A DNA stretch of 64,000 bases from Adiantum capillus-veneris (lineage: Eukaryota; Streptophyta; Polypodiopsida; Polypodiales; Pteridaceae). Below, piece after piece: positions 1 through 9,099 of this stretch. Where the stretch lies: the NCBI GenBank assembly GCA_014529385.2, contig CM043956.1, positions 93,359,221 through 93,423,220 on the forward strand, in the 5' to 3' direction. Both the position numbers and the translations under genes were made by a program. How positions within the stretch are numbered: the stretch's first letter is position 1; each line of letters starts with the position of its first letter. The notes under the pieces were generated by a model. The model had not been told where the DNA came from. It searched no databases and saw nothing but the letters and a program-made list of their open reading frames with translations.

Positions 1-181
1 TGTTCAAAAAAATGTTGTCTAAAAAATGGTTCTAAGGTGACTTTTATACTTTAGTCACCTTAGCTCAAAAATGTACATGGGGTTCTCTTGCTCATGATTA
101 CAAAGTGGGAATAAATCTGAGTCCTGACTAACTGACTAATATTTACATAATCCAGACGAATGGATCAAAATGATAAGACGT
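1..181 (-). repeat. Element B 3' LTR, outer segment
   Basis: Positions 1-180 match 27072-27251 of the right LTR with only two substitutions seen by eye. The copy is interrupted after 181 by element A and resumes at 8970. The start of the LTR lies to the left of the window. Confidence 0.9.
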
Positions 182-1328
182 TGTCAGGAGTTTTTTGGAG
201 CAAGGGATTGCGCATATGTACATATACATGCATGGTGCATCAAATAAAGGATTGCCCATTTTCCTTAGCTAGGTGGTTATGTGGGGCCCACATGTGTACA
301 GGTAGGACAGGGTGTACATAGTGCATCGATTTTCACTATTACCAGTACCACTGTGTTTTCTACAATAATGAGGAGTTTATAGCACGTAAAACTTCTCGAG
401 GAAGCTATCTGCGGGCCGACGACGTGAGGTCAGCAGGTGCGTCAGATGGCATCTAGTGGCGTCAGGAGGGCGAACGAGGTCAATATTTGCACGCGGATGA
501 GGACGGACACAACGTGGGTGTTTTCTTGTGAGAGTTATGCAGAAAGGTCATCATTAGGACCACTTTTTGGGGCCACTTCACGTGGTGGCGAGATGCATTA
601 TTGGAAAAAAGCTGAGTGCCAGGTGTGCAAATGATGCAAAAAGGTGACAACTATGCACTGCAAGGTCAGTTTTTGGCCTGTTCGGGGTCCGTTTGAGGTC
701 ATCTAAAAGGCCAAGGGTGCCCAACTAATAAAGCTAAGTGTGAGAACTGAAAAAACAGAGAGAAGACCAGAAAAAACGTGGAGAAGAGAGGAGGAACAGC
801 CGCAGCTGTGTTTTTGCTCATTTTGGAGCCTGTTTTGGCCGTAAATTGCTCATCCGAGGTCGGATTTGAGCACTTTGACATTGTAGACTGGGGTTTTGGG
901 CCGTTCCGGACGCGATGGCGCTGTCCATTTTGCCAAATTCCTCACTCTTTTCCTGCTGTTTTTCTGTGTAAGTTTCTCCTATGAGCGAAGTTTCTACTCT
1001 AGTTTGTGATTGTATCTGGTATCTTTTACCCATATTGTGTGAGCTGTTTGCCCCATTGGTGTTGGCCCAAGCTCATTTGTATCTAAACATAAAAAATTCT
1101 CCTCTTTTGAGCTGAGTTTTTTGGGTGTGTGTGTGTGTATGTGTGTGTCTGTGTGGAGTGGGCAAGTGGATAGTCTCTCTCCTCTCACTCCAGAGGTGTG
1201 TTCCCTGTCTCGCCCAGGTGTGTTGTGTAAGCCGAGTGGTGCCCCATAGTGTGTGTGTGTGTGTATCTTCCCAAGAGTGTGTGTCGGGTCGTTATAGAGG
1301 CGCTGTGTGTGTTTTCATCCCGCTCACA
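182..1328 (+). repeat. Element A 5' LTR
   Basis: It starts TGTCAGGAG and ends CGCTCACA, and is repeated almost identically at 7824-8969. It contains TG-rich stretches (1121-1150, 1248-1262). Short ORFs inside it are present in both copies and show no coding signature. Confidence 0.95.
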
Positions 1329-1334
1329 TTCTTT

Positions 1335-1353
1335 TGGCGCCCCCACGGAGGAT
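1335..1353 (+). promoter_or_regulatory. Element A primer binding site
   Basis: TGGCGCCCCCACGGAGGAT begins 6 nt after the LTR end. TGGCGCC is a standard PBS opening. I cannot assign the whole 19 nt to one tRNA from memory. The same string, with one or two changes, follows the unrelated-looking LTRs of E (34305) and F (40736). Confidence 0.75.
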
Positions 1354-1403
1354 CTTCTTCGAGTACCTTCTGCTTCGAGCTTCGAGCTTCAAGATTCAGG
1401 GCT

Positions 1404-1475
1404 ACAGGTTACAGGTTACAGGTTACAGGTTACAGGAACACGTACAGGTACAGGTGATTCACACAGGTACAGGTA
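1404..1475 (+). repeat. ACAGGT short tandem repeat in element A leader
   Basis: ACAGGT or TACAGGT units recur about nine times in 72 bp, tightly at first and then spaced by short insertions. It lies in the untranslated leader about 50 nt after the primer site. The rest of the leader (1476-2067) holds no recognisable gene. Confidence 0.8.
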
Positions 1476-2067
1476 GCTGGAGTACAGTGATATACTAGCA
1501 GTGATGTCACTTGCAGTTGTTGTGGGAATGCATCACTTGGCGCCTATTTGCGCGCATTGTCTGCTGGATTGTACGTTACTTGTGGAAACTGCCATTGTAC
1601 GCATTTGTGGAGCCATATATGGTTTTATTTGGCAGTCCCAGCCATTTTTGAGACTTGGTCTGGAAGATAGTCATTTCTGAGACTTGACTATATGCGATTT
1701 GCATTAGCCTTCGTGTGAGGGTCGATAGCGTGAGGTTTTTATTGAGCTGAGGGATTCTCAAATGTGGAGATCCTTTCGGTGATACAGGTAGTTGGAGCAC
1801 CCTTTTTGTGACCTCGCCATAGGCTATGTACTAGTGAGTCCTGCTTGATACTCGGGTTCTATTGTTGACAGTTTATGCATACATAGACAGCCTATATTTT
1901 GGGTTCCTACTGTTCTACTTCTGGGGAGACTCTGTAGAAATTTTCCCAAGTTATGATGGCTAGTTTTTTGGTCTTTTGAGCCATTTATGCTGTTATGCTG
2001 CTGAAATTATGGCAAAATCAGAGGTTGAGTCAGGTGTGCCTTCTTGGGAGCTTCATGGTTGGCTTTA

Positions 2068-2286
2068 ATGGATGATCAAAATGGCCCTCAGTTCACTCCT
2101 TTTCATTTAACTCAAAGAATCCAGATAAATGTTCATGTGTCCAGGAAGATCTTTTTCCAGCAGCGCATAGTCTTTATGTTCGGGCCAAGAAGATTGAGAG
2201 AGATCCTAGAATGTCCTTTGCCTGTTGTCATTCCGATGATCAACTATGAAAACTCATTTGATGTGCATGTGTTTGTTCTCATCTAA
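2068..2286 (+). CDS. Small pre-gag protein of element A (72 aa, unknown family)
   Basis: I do not recognise this protein. The ATG at 2068 gives 72 aa, the same length as relatives at 32247, 34856 (relic) and 41041; a longer frame to 2044 lacks an ATG. Shared features in order: FHL/FHF near residue 13, a basic R-I-x-I stretch, S-R-K-I-x-F-Q-Q-R around residues 26-34, F-G-x-x-R-L-x-E-I-L, a proline segment, and S-F-D-V near the C-terminus. It has no signal peptide or clear membrane span. It ends 84 nt before gag. Conservation across divergent elements implies a selected role; RNA binding or leader function would be guesswork. Confidence 0.7.
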   Translation: MDDQNGPQFTPFHLTQRIQINVHVSRKIFFQQRIVFMFGPRRLREILECPLPVVIPMINYENSFDVHVFVLI

Positions 2287-2370
2287 AGCTGAGCTCCATT
2301 GAAGTTTCTGGGGATTGGGTAGTGAAAAGTTTTGGGTTCTTGCACGTGTGTTTGAAGGGGTTCTCTAGCC

Positions 2371-3879
2371 ATGGCTTTCTCTTATCCGGAGTTTCATGGA
2401 AGAAGTGATGAAGATGTGGAGGACTTTCTGGAAAAGATGGAGGTTGCCTACATTAGCAACCAGATTCATGACCCTACGCAAATGTTACGCCTTCTCCAAA
2501 TTTTTTTGAAGAGTGATGCACGAGCTTGGTCCAAAGCATTTGAAGAGGAGTTGCGTATGGCTGATCCACCTATAAGATTGAGTTGGGACAATCTAAGGCA
2601 TGGATTGGAAGTGGAGTTTGTGAAGATAGAAGATCCTGACAAAGTGTGGCAAGAAGTACAGGCTTTGGTACAAAAGGAAGGTGACCCAGTAGATGTGTAC
2701 ATACGAAAGTTTTCATTGGCATGGGAGCGAATGTGCAAGGCTTTAGCACCACAGGTACCCCCACCTGACATGATGAAGAAGGACAGGTTCTTGGCTGGTC
2801 TTTGGGAGAATATACGTTGGAGAGTGGAGCTAAAGAAGCCTAGGACATATGAGGATGCACTAGAGGTAGCAAGGAACAAAGAGTGGAAGCTGAGAAAAAT
2901 GAGCCAGTTAGGGGTGGAGTCTTTGCCAATGAGGTCTGAATTTCAGCCTATAGAGTCTTTACAAGGGCGCATGTCAGGGGTTCATCATGAACCAGTAGCT
3001 CTTGTTACTACTCAGGTTATGCTAGCTGTGGTCACTACAGCAATGCAAGATGATGGCCTAAGGCAAGACATGAGGCAAGTGGTAGATTTGATGAAGAATC
3101 TCAGCCTAAACATGCTAGGTCAAGTGGGAAATAATCGAGGTCGAGGGCGGTTTGCAAATCAGCCAGGAGGTGAAGAAAGACCTAGGAATGGTGCTGGAAA
3201 AAGTAATAGTAGGTTTTGGAGGCAGACGCCCACATGTTATAATTGTGGAGAGTTGGGTCACATCAGCCCGCAATGTGATAAGCCACCAAGGATGGGGAGA
3301 GACATGTATCCATTGCCAAAACAGGTGCTAACTAGGTCGCATGATTATGGCATCGAAATTAAGGGAGACGAAGGAACCAGTGGACTGACCCAGGAGGAAA
3401 AGGGAAAGACAAAAGTACTAAGTGTAGTCATCTTAGAGAAGGCATCAAAGCTAGAGGATACATTAGTGATGCCTATTGGGAAGAGGACCACAGAGGATAA
3501 GGAAGGAAGAAGTGCCCCAGGTCCTAGTAAGAAGAAAGGAAAGAGCCATGAAGGCGAGGATGTCAAGGCCAAGAGGAAAAGGAGAGCTCGTCGAAAGTTT
3601 CATGTTTCAGATTTTCCACTAGGGGATGGGCAATTAGGCTATGACTTGAAGGAGGATCTGACGAGCAGGAAGGCAGATGTTACTTTTGGGCAGCTTATAG
3701 AGATGGTGCCTAAGATAAAGCGACAGTGGAAGAGGATGGTTAACCCCATGGAGAAAGAGCCAGAGAGAGGTTCAGTAAAGGTGTTGGCAATGGATGAGCT
3801 ACCAGACATTTGTCCAATAGTAGATGTGTGGCATAAAAGAGCCAGAGAGAGGTTCAGTAAAGGTGTTGGCAATGGATGA
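2371..3879 (+). CDS. gag: Element A Gag (capsid and nucleocapsid), C-terminus frameshifted
   Basis: The frame has 502 codons from ATG 2371. Residues about 1-180 look like the retrotransposon gag capsid domain, with the typical FLxGL segment (FLAGL) near residue 145. A CX2CX4HX4C zinc knuckle (CYNCGELGHISPQC) is at residues 289-302. A charged linker follows, ending in the RRKFHVSDFPLG segment that is also found before the protease in E and F. The last residues are not native: an 82-bp tandem duplication (3756-3919) shifts the frame. Before the duplication, gag and protease were in the same frame, so a single Gag-Pol polyprotein is inferred. Confidence 0.9.
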   Translation: MAFSYPEFHGRSDEDVEDFLEKMEVAYISNQIHDPTQMLRLLQIFLKSDARAWSKAFEEELRMADPPIRLSWDNLRHGLEVEFVKIEDPDKVWQEVQALVQKEGDPVDVYIRKFSLAWERMCKALAPQVPPPDMMKKDRFLAGLWENIRWRVELKKPRTYEDALEVARNKEWKLRKMSQLGVESLPMRSEFQPIESLQGRMSGVHHEPVALVTTQVMLAVVTTAMQDDGLRQDMRQVVDLMKNLSLNMLGQVGNNRGRGRFANQPGGEERPRNGAGKSNSRFWRQTPTCYNCGELGHISPQCDKPPRMGRDMYPLPKQVLTRSHDYGIEIKGDEGTSGLTQEEKGKTKVLSVVILEKASKLEDTLVMPIGKRTTEDKEGRSAPGPSKKKGKSHEGEDVKAKRKRRARRKFHVSDFPLGDGQLGYDLKEDLTSRKADVTFGQLIEMVPKIKRQWKRMVNPMEKEPERGSVKVLAMDELPDICPIVDVWHKRARERFSKGVGNG

Positions 3880-3919
3880 GCTACCAGACATTTGTCCAAT
3901 AGTAGATGTGTGGCATAAA
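3756..3919 (+). repeat. 82-bp direct tandem duplication breaking gag-pol of element A
   Basis: Positions 3756-3837 are repeated immediately at 3838-3919 with no difference seen. Because 82 is not a multiple of 3, the downstream protease frame moves by one. The identity of the copies means the event is very recent. Confidence 0.95.
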
Positions 3920-5095
3920 AGGAAAAAATTGGGACAAGGTTATGTGGATGGCGGAGCCCAAATATGCGTCATAATACACTCATGCGTTGAGAAGATGGGT
4001 CTCACAGTGGCTGGGGTGTCAGGGTTTCGGATCAGATTGGCAAACCATCAAAAAGTAAAATGCTTGGGTGTTGTAAAGAGCTTAGAAGTGGAGGCATATG
4101 ATGCAAAGGCAGTGGTTGATTTTCATGTGATGCCAGCAGGGTTGGGAGCATATCCTATTATACTGGGCAGACCATGGTTACGTGCAGTGGGAGCTGTTCA
4201 AGATTGGCGACATGGTACGATTAGCCTCTATGGAAAGACAGGTACCAAGAAGCTTTATAATATGGACACAAGGAAACGATTAGAGGAGCTTTATGAAGAT
4301 GAGGATGAGTCTAGTGATGAAGACTCTTCCACGGTGACAGATGAGGACAGTGATAGCACTACCAGCAGTGATGAGGATGCTGATGTTGCATTTCTTTTGA
4401 TGGATAAAGAAATCCAGGAGTGTGGTTTAGTCGCATTTGCGAGTAAAGTTGAAGATGAAAGTGAAGGGCCTTATGAAGTGATTGAAGGGCTGATGCAAAC
4501 CAAGGTTGAGTTGTCAAAGAAGCAGGAATTAATGACGCAAATGATCAGTGGAGACCTCTCAGCTATGGAGAAGGATATATATTTGCACATGCTGGCTAGT
4601 TTTCCTGATTTGTTCATTACTTCATATGAAGAGATCAGAGGGTTCAAGGACGAAGAGATGCATATAGAGCTGAAAGAAGGTGCTAAGCCAGTGCGGCAAA
4701 GGCTAAGAAGGATGGGTCAAGAGCAAATGGAAGCCTTGCAAGAAGACGTGGACAAGTTATTGAAGGCAGGGTTCATAGTCCCTGTGGAGACCACAGAATG
4801 GGTGAGTCCAGTAGTAGTCAATCCAAAGAAGGATGGGAAGTGGAGGATTTGTGTAGATTTTAAGCCCTTAAACGCAGCCACTAAGAAGAACCCATATCCT
4901 CTTCCATTCATCGATCAGATCTTGGATTCAGTGGCAGGTTATGAGAGGTATAGTGTGTGTGATGGTTTTTCAGGCTATTCTCAATTGAAGATTGCTCTTA
5001 AAGACCGCACAAAGACCACTTTTATTACGCCATGGGGCTGCTATTGCTACACAGTATTGCCATTTGGGTTGTCAAATGGACCTTCCTTCTATTAA
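3824..5095 (+). CDS. pol: Element A protease and N-terminal half of reverse transcriptase
   Basis: This 423-codon open stretch has no native ATG. The retropepsin begins at VDGGAQICVI (DGG where most retropepsins have DSG or DTG) and ends at the ILGRPWL flap partner. An acidic serine-rich linker follows, then RT with WVSPVVVNPKKDGKWR, the NAA-PYPLPFID segment and LPFGLSN. It stops at TAA 5093-5095 inside the conserved segment before the catalytic region. The next frame is in the same phase, so this is one point nonsense lesion in an otherwise continuous RT. Confidence 0.9.
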   Translation: MCGIKEPERGSVKVLAMDELPDICPIVDVWHKRKKLGQGYVDGGAQICVIIHSCVEKMGLTVAGVSGFRIRLANHQKVKCLGVVKSLEVEAYDAKAVVDFHVMPAGLGAYPIILGRPWLRAVGAVQDWRHGTISLYGKTGTKKLYNMDTRKRLEELYEDEDESSDEDSSTVTDEDSDSTTSSDEDADVAFLLMDKEIQECGLVAFASKVEDESEGPYEVIEGLMQTKVELSKKQELMTQMISGDLSAMEKDIYLHMLASFPDLFITSYEEIRGFKDEEMHIELKEGAKPVRQRLRRMGQEQMEALQEDVDKLLKAGFIVPVETTEWVSPVVVNPKKDGKWRICVDFKPLNAATKKNPYPLPFIDQILDSVAGYERYSVCDGFSGYSQLKIALKDRTKTTFITPWGCYCYTVLPFGLSNGPSFY

Positions 5096-5110
5096 GAGAG
5101 AGCAAATTGG

Positions 5111-7795
5111 GTGTTGGAACCATTCATTGGTAGTTGTGTTAAAGCTTTTATGGATGATTTCTGTGTCTATAGCAGTAGGGCTGATCACCATGAGAAGCTG
5201 CAGATGGTATTCGCTCGATATGATGAATGTGGAGGACAACTAAATCCAAAGAGATGTCATCTAGCACAGCCAAGGGTGAAGTTATTGGGCCATATGGTGT
5301 CAGAAAATGGCATTGAGGCTGATCCAGATAAGGTGAAGTCTATTATTCTTCTTCCATCACCTATGAGTACGAAGCAATTGGCAACCTTTATACACAAAGT
5401 GAAGTACATGGCACGGTTTATTCCATTGTCTTCGCAGCTTCTTTATCCATTACAGCAAGTGGCAAAGCATGATCCATTGCAATGGGATGACAAGTGTGAA
5501 GAAGTGTTTCAAGAGGTGAAAGAGGTGTTAGGGGGGTTGTCAGCCATGCAGGCTCTTGATTGGGAGAAAGTTTTTTATGTAAATCCATCAGTAGGGGATG
5601 ATTCCATTGGAGCCATGCTATTGCAAAAGGGGAAGGGAAGCCATTATATGAGGCCATTGTATTGTGCAAGCAGAGTGAAGTTGGTGGCGGAGAGAAAGTT
5701 ATCGGAAGTAGAGCTAGTGATGGCCAGTGTAATATTTGCTTGTCGACGATTTCGTCATTACTTGCTACCACGGCCTTTTGTTTTCTTGACGAGTTATGCC
5801 TTTTTGCCACAGTTAATTAATGGTATTAACATGTCAAATGTGGTGGTAATTGAGCTGCAAGAGTTTGAGTTCTCTTTTCTAGTGGAAGATAGTACAAGGG
5901 CTACCCTAGCTGATTTGTTGACCTACAAGGAGAATCCCCTTATTATTAAGGAAGAGGTGGTGAGAAAGGTAGTTGAAGAAGTGCCACAGATCAGCAATGC
6001 ACATGTGTTGTTCTTTGATGGTTCATACAGAAAGAGCCATGATGCAGCTTCAGGGGGTATAGCACTTTATGATCCAGAGGGGAAGCTAGTATGCAAGAGA
6101 GGGTTCAAATTGGATGCGCATAGTAACAATGAGGCGGAATATGCTACATTGGAAGCCGGATTACACATTTGTTTGAAGCATGGGGTTCGAAGGTTGAGCA
6201 TAAAAGGTGATGCCTTGTTAGTGGTGAAGCAAGTGCTGGGTGTGTGGAAGAGCAAGAACACCTCATTGAAGGAAATGTGCTTTAGAATTAAAGGCCTGTT
6301 AAAAAAGTTTGAAGCATGGAGCATCAGACACATTGAACGTGCTCTAAATGGAGAGGCACATGAAGCAGCTCAAGGCATGATTGGGGAGCTATTCGTGTTG
6401 AGGACCAATTTACCTCTTTATCATGGCCGGGAAAGTTTGGCTCAAGAAGAGGAGTTTTTGCTAACAGGAATCATTCCAAAGGAGATTCAGAAGTCTAAGA
6501 AGTATGGATTTGTGCGTAGAGCATACAGGTACAAATTGATTGGTGATGTCTTATACATGAAAGGGGCCGATCTCGTGTTGAGACGTGTACCTTGGCGGGA
6601 GGAGCTTTACAGAGTGTTGGAAGAGAATCATGAAGGCACATGTGGTGGCCATTTTGCTCTAAAGATCACCTTGCATAAGATTTTGCAAGAGGGGTATGTA
6701 TGGCCTAGTTTGCACAAGGATGTTCACCATTGGTGCTGGTCTTGCAATAGGTGTCAAGCATTTGGGAAGAGAGTGTTGAAGCCAGAGCTACGAAAAACCA
6801 TTATGGCGTTTGATGTGTTTGAAAAGTGGGGGATTGATGCAATAGGCCCATTACCTATCACAAGCAGGGGCAAAAGCTATATCTTGACGGCAGTGGACTA
6901 TCTCTCTAGATGGGCAGAGGCTATAGCAGTAAAACAGATCACTGCAAAGGATGTGGCAAAATTTGTGTATGATGAAATATGTTGCAAGTTTGGGGTGCCA
7001 TTAGAGCTACTTTCAGATAAGGGGCCAGGATTTAGAGCTAAACTGCTAGACTTCTTATGCACAAAGATGAAGATTAGGCACCAGCATACCACTCCTTATT
7101 ACCCACAGTGTAATGGCTTAAATGAAAGATTCAATGGTGAGTTGGTACAGATTCTTTCGAAGGTGAGAGAGCACCAAGGAAAGAATTGGGATTTGGAATT
7201 GCCTAGTGCATTATGGGCTTACCGTACTTCGGTGAAGACAGGTACAGGGTTTACTCCATTTCATTTGGTGTATGGAAAAGAAGCACTATTGCCTGTGGAG
7301 GTAGAGTTGCCTGTGGTCAAGATGTTAGAGAAGTTGCTTGGGTCGCCTAGTGATGCATTCAAAGAGAGGCTCTTGCAGTTACAAGAGGTCCAGTTGGATA
7401 GGATGAGCGCATTGGAGCATTATGGGCAGATGCAGGATAAGGCTTTGGCAAAGATAAATGAAAAGGTTAAAAGTAAGGGTATCAAGAAACCTAACTTGGT
7501 TTTGCGCTACAACAGTAAGCTGGACAACACCTTCCAAAAGAAGTTTCAAATTAAGTGGGAAGGCCCTTTCAAGGTAGTGGAGTGTTTTCCAAATGGCACA
7601 TATCAGCTGGCTAACCTGGATGGGTTTCTACATAAGTCAAGGGTAAATGGATTGCGTCTTAAATTGTATCATGCCAGGTTGATGATGGTTGAGCAGGATG
7701 AGCTGTATGTGGATCAAGGAGTGTTGGTGAGGGATGAGGAGACCTGTGATGCGGCGAGTCTCATATCTCTTTTTGCTGCTGCTGATCATGAATGA
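5111..7795 (+). CDS. pol: Element A reverse transcriptase (C-terminal), two RNase H domains and integrase
   Basis: The 894-codon frame starts in RT with the active site FMDDFCVYS. The RT-linked RNase H follows with its first acidic residue replaced (VNPS for VDAS), so it is degenerate. From about residue 300 comes an archaeal-type RNase H (FFDGSY, NNEAEYATL, KGDALL). Its fourth acidic position is changed to His (GEAHEAA), unlike F (DADLLA). The integrase has an HHCC finger near residues 505-552, then a core with GIDAIGP, SDKGPGF and NERFNG supplying D, D and E. A C-terminal WEGPFKVVE module closes it, with no chromodomain. It ends 28 nt before the 3' LTR. Confidence 0.92.
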   Translation: MLEPFIGSCVKAFMDDFCVYSSRADHHEKLQMVFARYDECGGQLNPKRCHLAQPRVKLLGHMVSENGIEADPDKVKSIILLPSPMSTKQLATFIHKVKYMARFIPLSSQLLYPLQQVAKHDPLQWDDKCEEVFQEVKEVLGGLSAMQALDWEKVFYVNPSVGDDSIGAMLLQKGKGSHYMRPLYCASRVKLVAERKLSEVELVMASVIFACRRFRHYLLPRPFVFLTSYAFLPQLINGINMSNVVVIELQEFEFSFLVEDSTRATLADLLTYKENPLIIKEEVVRKVVEEVPQISNAHVLFFDGSYRKSHDAASGGIALYDPEGKLVCKRGFKLDAHSNNEAEYATLEAGLHICLKHGVRRLSIKGDALLVVKQVLGVWKSKNTSLKEMCFRIKGLLKKFEAWSIRHIERALNGEAHEAAQGMIGELFVLRTNLPLYHGRESLAQEEEFLLTGIIPKEIQKSKKYGFVRRAYRYKLIGDVLYMKGADLVLRRVPWREELYRVLEENHEGTCGGHFALKITLHKILQEGYVWPSLHKDVHHWCWSCNRCQAFGKRVLKPELRKTIMAFDVFEKWGIDAIGPLPITSRGKSYILTAVDYLSRWAEAIAVKQITAKDVAKFVYDEICCKFGVPLELLSDKGPGFRAKLLDFLCTKMKIRHQHTTPYYPQCNGLNERFNGELVQILSKVREHQGKNWDLELPSALWAYRTSVKTGTGFTPFHLVYGKEALLPVEVELPVVKMLEKLLGSPSDAFKERLLQLQEVQLDRMSALEHYGQMQDKALAKINEKVKSKGIKKPNLVLRYNSKLDNTFQKKFQIKWEGPFKVVECFPNGTYQLANLDGFLHKSRVNGLRLKLYHARLMMVEQDELYVDQGVLVRDEETCDAASLISLFAAADHE

Positions 7796-7806
7796 TCTAG
7801 CAGGCT

Positions 7807-7823
7807 AGGAGGTGGGAAAATTA
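7807..7823 (+). promoter_or_regulatory. Element A polypurine tract
   Basis: The purine run AGGAGGTGGGAAAA and three more bases abut the 3' LTR at 7824. This is the expected primer site for plus-strand synthesis. Confidence 0.8.
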
Positions 7824-8969
7824 TGTCAGGAGTTTTTTGGAGAAAGGTATTGCGCATATGTACATATACATGCATGGTGCATCAAATAAAGGATTGCCCA
7901 TTTTCCTTAGCCAGGTGGTTATGTGGGGCCCACATGTGTACAGGTAGGACAGGGTGTACATAGTGCATCGATTTTCACTATTACCAGTACCACTGTGTTT
8001 TTCTACAATAATGAGGAGTTTATAGCGCGTAAAACTTCTCGAGGAAGCTATCCGCGGGCCGACGATGTGAGGTCAGCAGGTGCGTCAGATGGCATCTAGT
8101 GGCGTCAGGAGGGCGAACGAGGTCAATATTTGCACGCGGATGAGGACGGACACAACGTGGGTGTTTTCTTGTGAGAGTTATGCAGAAAGGTCATCATTAG
8201 GACCACTTTTTGGGGCCACTTCACGTGGTGGCGAGATGCATTATTGGAAAAAAGCTGAGTGCCAGGTGTGCAAATGATGCAAAAAGGTGACAACTATGCA
8301 CTGCGAGGTCAGTTTTTGGCCTGTTCGGGGTCCGTTTGAGGTCATCTAAAAGGCCAAGGGTGCCCAACTAATAAAGCTAAGCGTGGGAACTGAAAAAACA
8401 GAGAGAAGACCAGAAAAAACGTGGAGAAGAGAGGAGGAACAGCCGCAGCTGTGTTTTTGCTCATTTTGGAGCCTGTTTTGGCCGTAAATTGCTCATCCGA
8501 GGTCGGATTTGAGCACTTTGACATTGTAGACTGGGGTTTTGGGCCGTTCCGGACGCGATGGCGCTGTCCATTTTGCCAAATTCCTCACTCTTTTCCTGCT
8601 GTTTTTCTGTGTAAGTTTCTCCTATGAGCGAAGTTTCTGCTCTAGTTTGTGATTGTATCTGGTATCTTTTACCCATATTGTGTGAGCTGTTTGCCCCATT
8701 GGTGTTGGCCCAAGCTCATTTGTATCTAAACATCAGAAATTCTCCTCTTTTGAGCTGAGTTTTTTGGGTGTGTGTGTGTGTATGTGTGTGTCTGTGTGGA
8801 GTGGGCAAGTGGATAGTCTCTCTCCTCTCACTCCAGAGGTGTGTTCCCTGTCTCGGCCAGGTGTGTTGTGTAAGCCGAGTGGTGCCCCATAGTGTGTGTG
8901 TGTGTATCTTTCCAAGAGTGTGTTTCGGGTCGTTATAGAGGCGCTGTGTGTGTTTTCATCCCGCTCACA
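7824..8969 (+). repeat. Element A 3' LTR
   Basis: This is the second copy of 182-1328, 1146 bp, with about 15 substitutions and two small indels seen by eye. It ends CTCACA directly before the ACGT target duplication. Confidence 0.95.
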
Positions 8970-9051
8970 ACGTCTTTGACATAAAAAATGGAATTTGATA
9001 TGCTTTACAAGATGGGCTCATTACAACAGTTAGACCAATGGGGCTCCAACA
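8970..9051 (-). repeat. Element B 3' LTR, inner segment after element A
   Basis: Positions 8970-8973 repeat ACGT; 8974-9051 continue the B LTR and match 27253-27330. On the minus strand the LTR begins TGTTGGAGCC directly after the purine tract. Confidence 0.9.
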
Positions 9052-9064
9052 CTCCCCCCCTCCT
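9052..9064 (-). promoter_or_regulatory. Element B 3' polypurine tract
   Basis: The minus strand reads AGGAGGGGGGGAG immediately before the LTR. The preceding bases contain GTCGT, as before the internal tract at 15164. Confidence 0.85.
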
Positions 9065-9099
9065 AATTCATGTCTACCACGACATGATCGTCTTTGTCT

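Larger units (their letters stand above)
182..8969 (+). mobile_element. Element A: near-complete Ty3/gypsy (Tat-type, two RNase H domains)
   Basis: The 8.8 kb element has two LTRs of 1147 and 1146 bp (TGTCAGG...CTCACA). Between them lie a primer site, leader, small ORF, gag, protease, RT, two RNase H domains, integrase and a PPT. It is inserted in the LTR of element B; ACGT flanks both ends (178-181 and 8970-8973). About 15 substitutions separate the LTRs, roughly 1.3 percent. The gag-pol frame was originally single: an 82-bp duplication and one in-frame TAA break it. The archaeal-type RNase H between the RT-linked RNase H and integrase is the hallmark of the Tat lineage. Confidence 0.93.

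Noticed and set aside
437-634. 65-codon frame repeated identically at 8080-8277
   Set aside because: It lies inside both LTRs of element A. Identity reflects LTR duplication, and no independent coding evidence is seen.
1125-1457. Cys/Val-rich frame over the TG-repeat end of the A LTR
   Set aside because: Low-complexity translation of TGTG repeats crossing the LTR end and primer site.
2044-2067. Longer N-terminus for the A small protein
   Set aside because: The extension starts without an ATG and has no counterpart in the other members; ATG 2068 gives the common 72-aa length.
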